Shown one piece after another: positions 62,126 to 64,000 of a stretch of 64,000 nt of DNA. Each line of letters starts with the position of its first letter. Positions within the stretch are counted from its first letter, which is position 1. The stretch comes from Aquisphaera giovannonii (GTDB lineage Bacteria; Planctomycetota; Planctomycetia; Isosphaerales; Isosphaeraceae), in NCBI RefSeq assembly GCF_008087625.1, contig NZ_CP042997.1, positions 868,001 through 932,000 on the forward strand, in the 5' to 3' direction. A model generated the notes under the pieces. The model was given only the letters and a program-made list of their open reading frames with translations, did no database searches and was not told the DNA's origin. Made by a program: the position numbers and the translations under genes.

Positions 62126-62473
62126 GATCAGTCACTCCTGCGTGCAGTCGGGGTTGGCGGGTCGTCGGCGACGTCGGAGTAGGGTTGATGCTACTCCTTA
62201 CACAGGCCAACCTCGGAGGCTTGAATTGGTCTCTTCGTCCCGCCGCCAAGATTCTTGGGGGCGTCGGGCCGAACCCGCCCAGGCAGGCGGCCGCCCGCCG
62301 CCCTCGGAGCCGCCGCCTCGGGCACCCCTTGGGAGGCACGATCGGCGTCCGGCCGGGCGAGGTCTCCGCTCGAGCGCAGGCCGCCCGGACGTGGCTTCGC
62401 GCCGGGCGGGATGGTATCGTCTGGGCCATGGCGCGACGGGCCTCGCGCCGGGGTTCCTCGCGGGAGGTCGGCG
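62126..62473. other. Divergent spacer
   Basis: 348 bases between the leftward CBM9/beta-lactamase gene and the rightward esterase gene. The first 100 bases, beside the hydrolase start, are lower in GC and should contain its promoter, but no clear boxes are seen. The ribosome binding site GGGAGGT at 62462-62468 marks the esterase start. Frames crossing the region have no motifs. Confidence 0.5.
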
Positions 62474-63736
62474 ATGGCGGCAACGGCAGAGGATCGGAGT
62501 CGGGAGATCAACTACGACGAGTCGAAGGTCGGGACGTACGTCCTGCCCGATCCCCTGGCCTTCGCCGACGGGACGCCGGTGAAGTCGCCGGAGGACTGGA
62601 CGGCCCGCCGCAGGCCCGAGCTGGCCAAGCTCTTCGAGTCGCAGATGTTCGGCCGGCTGCCCGAGGCGGCCCGGGCGGTCAAGCCGCGCTGCGTCGTGAC
62701 CTCCGAGGCGAAGGACGCGCTCTCCGGCAAGGCGGCGCGGCGGCTGGTCGACATCCACGTCGGCGATGACCCCGCCGCGCCGGCGATCCACCTGCTGGTC
62801 TACCTGCCGGCGAACCTCGAGCCGGGCCGGCGCGTCCCGACGTTCCTCTGCCTGAACTTCTGGGCGAACCACGCCATCGCCGACGAGCCGGGCATCCCGC
62901 TCTCGACGCGATGGATCGGCTCGGGCGCCCCGGCGGGCGTGGTCGACAATCGGGCCACCGAGAAGGCCCGCGGCAGCGACCACATGATCCCGGTGGAGCG
63001 GATCCTGGCCCGCGGCTACGCGGTGGCCACGGCGTACTACGGCGACATCGAGGAGGACCACGCCGGCGCGATGAAAAATGGCGTGCGCGGACTCTTCCTC
63101 CGCCCCGGCCAGGTCGAGCCGGCGGCCGACGAGTGGGGCGCGATCGCCGCGTGGGCCTGGGGCCTCAGCCGGGCGATGGATTACCTGGAGGCCGCGCCGG
63201 ACGTCGACGCCCGCCGCGTCGCCCTGATGGGCCACTCCCGACTGGGCAAGACCGCGCTCTGGGCCGGCGTGAACGACCCCCGGTTCGCGATCGTCATCTC
63301 GAACAACTCCGGTGAGGGGGGCGCGGCGCTCTCGAAGCGGAACTACGGCGAGACGATCGAGCACCTGAACACGTCCTTCCCTCACTGGTTCTGCGGCAAT
63401 TACAAGGCCTACACCGGCCGCCCGGACGCCCTGCCCTTCGATCAGCACGAGGAGATCGCCCTGATCGCCCCGCGGCCCGTGCTGGTCGTCAGCGCCGAGG
63501 AGGACCGCTGGGCCGATCCGAAGGGCGAGTTCCTCGCCGCCAAGGCCGCCGAGCCCGTCTACAAGCTGCTCGGCACGGACGGCCTGGGCCTGGACACCTG
63601 GCCGACCCCGGCGATCGACTCCCTCTCCAGGGGCACGATCGGCTATCGCTACCGGCCCGGCAAGCACGACGTCACCGTGGACGACTGGGTCGCGTACATG
63701 GACTTCGCGGATCATCACTGGAACATCCGCCGCTGA
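62474..63736 (+). CDS. CE15 glucuronoyl-esterase-like alpha/beta hydrolase
   Basis: A 420-residue protein resembling bacterial carbohydrate esterase family 15. The nucleophile is Ser255 in MGHSRLGKTALWAG, the characteristic G-x-S-R-x-G-K motif. Other landmarks are CLNFWANHA, VISNNSGEGGAALSKRNYGE, FPHWFCGNYKAY and LPFDQHEEIALIAPRPVLVV with His325 as the likely catalytic His; Glu281 could be the acidic member. CE15 enzymes cleave lignin-carbohydrate esters of glucuronic acid, and related enzymes act on other esters. The ATG at 62474 is set by GGGAGGT five bases upstream, and this form has no signal peptide, which is unusual for the family. It is divergent from the CBM9/beta-lactamase gene. Confidence 0.85.
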   Translation: MAATAEDRSREINYDESKVGTYVLPDPLAFADGTPVKSPEDWTARRRPELAKLFESQMFGRLPEAARAVKPRCVVTSEAKDALSGKAARRLVDIHVGDDPAAPAIHLLVYLPANLEPGRRVPTFLCLNFWANHAIADEPGIPLSTRWIGSGAPAGVVDNRATEKARGSDHMIPVERILARGYAVATAYYGDIEEDHAGAMKNGVRGLFLRPGQVEPAADEWGAIAAWAWGLSRAMDYLEAAPDVDARRVALMGHSRLGKTALWAGVNDPRFAIVISNNSGEGGAALSKRNYGETIEHLNTSFPHWFCGNYKAYTGRPDALPFDQHEEIALIAPRPVLVVSAEEDRWADPKGEFLAAKAAEPVYKLLGTDGLGLDTWPTPAIDSLSRGTIGYRYRPGKHDVTVDDWVAYMDFADHHWNIRR

Positions 63737-63784
63737 GGGGAAGGACCCGGCCGGCTCGTTCATCCCTTGTCAATGCTGTGGATG

Positions 63785-63960
63785 TGATTTTCTTTTGTAG
63801 GGTGCGTCAAGCGCAGCGCGGACGCACCGGACCGCCGTCGCATCAGAGATGAGCCACGTCGAGGTGACCCCTGGCCACAAATAGGACGAGCCGGGGCCGT
63901 GTGCGAAGCCGATTCGGTGCGTCCGCGCCGCGCTTGACGCACCCACAAAAGATTGTGATA
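63785..63960. repeat. Inverted-repeat element with GGGTGCGTC arms
   Basis: The left arm at 63785-63830 (TTTTGTAGGGTGCGTCAAGC onward) and the right arm at 63916-63960 (ending TTGACGCACCCACAAAAGAT) are inverse complements over about 45 bases with a few mismatches. Each arm is itself a hairpin, GGTGCGTC opposed to GACGCACC. A gap of 85 bases without coding separates them. Similar GTGCGTC hairpin repeats occur in other bacterial spacers. The rest of the last 260 bases holds no gene. Confidence 0.65.
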
Positions 63961-64000
63961 TCAGTACAGTGATGCCGCGTCGTGGGTCGGCCCTCGGACC

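Overview
High-GC bacterial DNA, almost certainly from a planctomycete and most like the Isosphaeraceae (Aquisphaera, Singulisphaera, Paludisphaera). This rests on gene content: two DUF1559 proteins with prepilin-like N-termini ([14 protein letters not shown]), a short secreted protein with the planctomycetal LEAIEDRVVPS motif, sigma factors fused to HlyD-type membrane domains, a zf-HC2/kinase/DUF2807 fusion, exported sulfatase, ceramidase and glycosidases, and many genes separated by long repeat-bearing spacers. I recognised no tRNA, rRNA or CRISPR array.

Layout. 1-4.0 kb: end of a DUF2126 gene, a circularly permuted ATP-grasp/alpha-E fusion and a transglutaminase, forming one operon of the amidoligase type. 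4.0-4.7 kb: ParD/ParE-like toxin-antitoxin pair with a near-consensus promoter. 4.7-11.2 kb: RNA 3'-phosphate cyclase, a lipoprotein, a 1.5 kb spacer, a DUF1963-like protein and a Uma2-type protein. 11.5-20.6 kb: a large hybrid histidine kinase, an exported SYLF protein, a tiny secreted protein, a lipoprotein alpha/beta hydrolase and a DUF1559 protein. 20.8-28.6 kb: exported GH116 glycosidase, Ser/Thr kinase, exported MsrA, Gfo/Idh/MocA oxidoreductase. 28.6-30.5 kb: DUF4276 plus AAA ATPase pair with visibly lower GC, a candidate defence module. 30.7-40.6 kb: neutral ceramidase, zinc-ribbon membrane protein, small membrane protein and lipoprotein, second DUF1559 protein, glycosylasparaginase, DUF2231-like protein, GH127. 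41.3-49.0 kb: HtrA-like protease, two tandem sigma-HlyD chimeras, ClpX. 49.2-63.7 kb: GH5, squalene-cyclase-fold protein, arylsulfatase, GH-A glycosidase, ECF sigma plus zf-HC2 kinase operon, CBM9/beta-lactamase fusion and a CE15-like esterase.

How the genes fit together. Many products are exported enzymes acting on polysaccharides, sulfated sugars, sphingolipids or glycopeptides, as expected of a planctomycete degrading complex polymers. Interleaved with them are membrane signalling proteins: two Ser/Thr kinases, a hybrid histidine kinase, one stand-alone ECF sigma and two sigma factors fused to membrane adaptor domains. Genes are mostly single or in pairs rather than in large operons.

The most unusual non-coding content is a set of intergenic repeats. 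(i) A REP-like hairpin of about 43 bp occurs in face-to-face pairs in at least four spacers, and its outer stem shows compensatory base changes between copies. (ii) A 247 bp inverted-repeat element (MITE-like) has inserted into one of these hairpins with an apparent 5 bp target duplication; a decayed relative lies in the promoter region of the sigma/kinase operon. (iii) Two further unrelated inverted-repeat elements, and one at the right edge of the window, have other arm sequences.

Everything was read by eye. Family names come from recognised motifs, and no database search was run.
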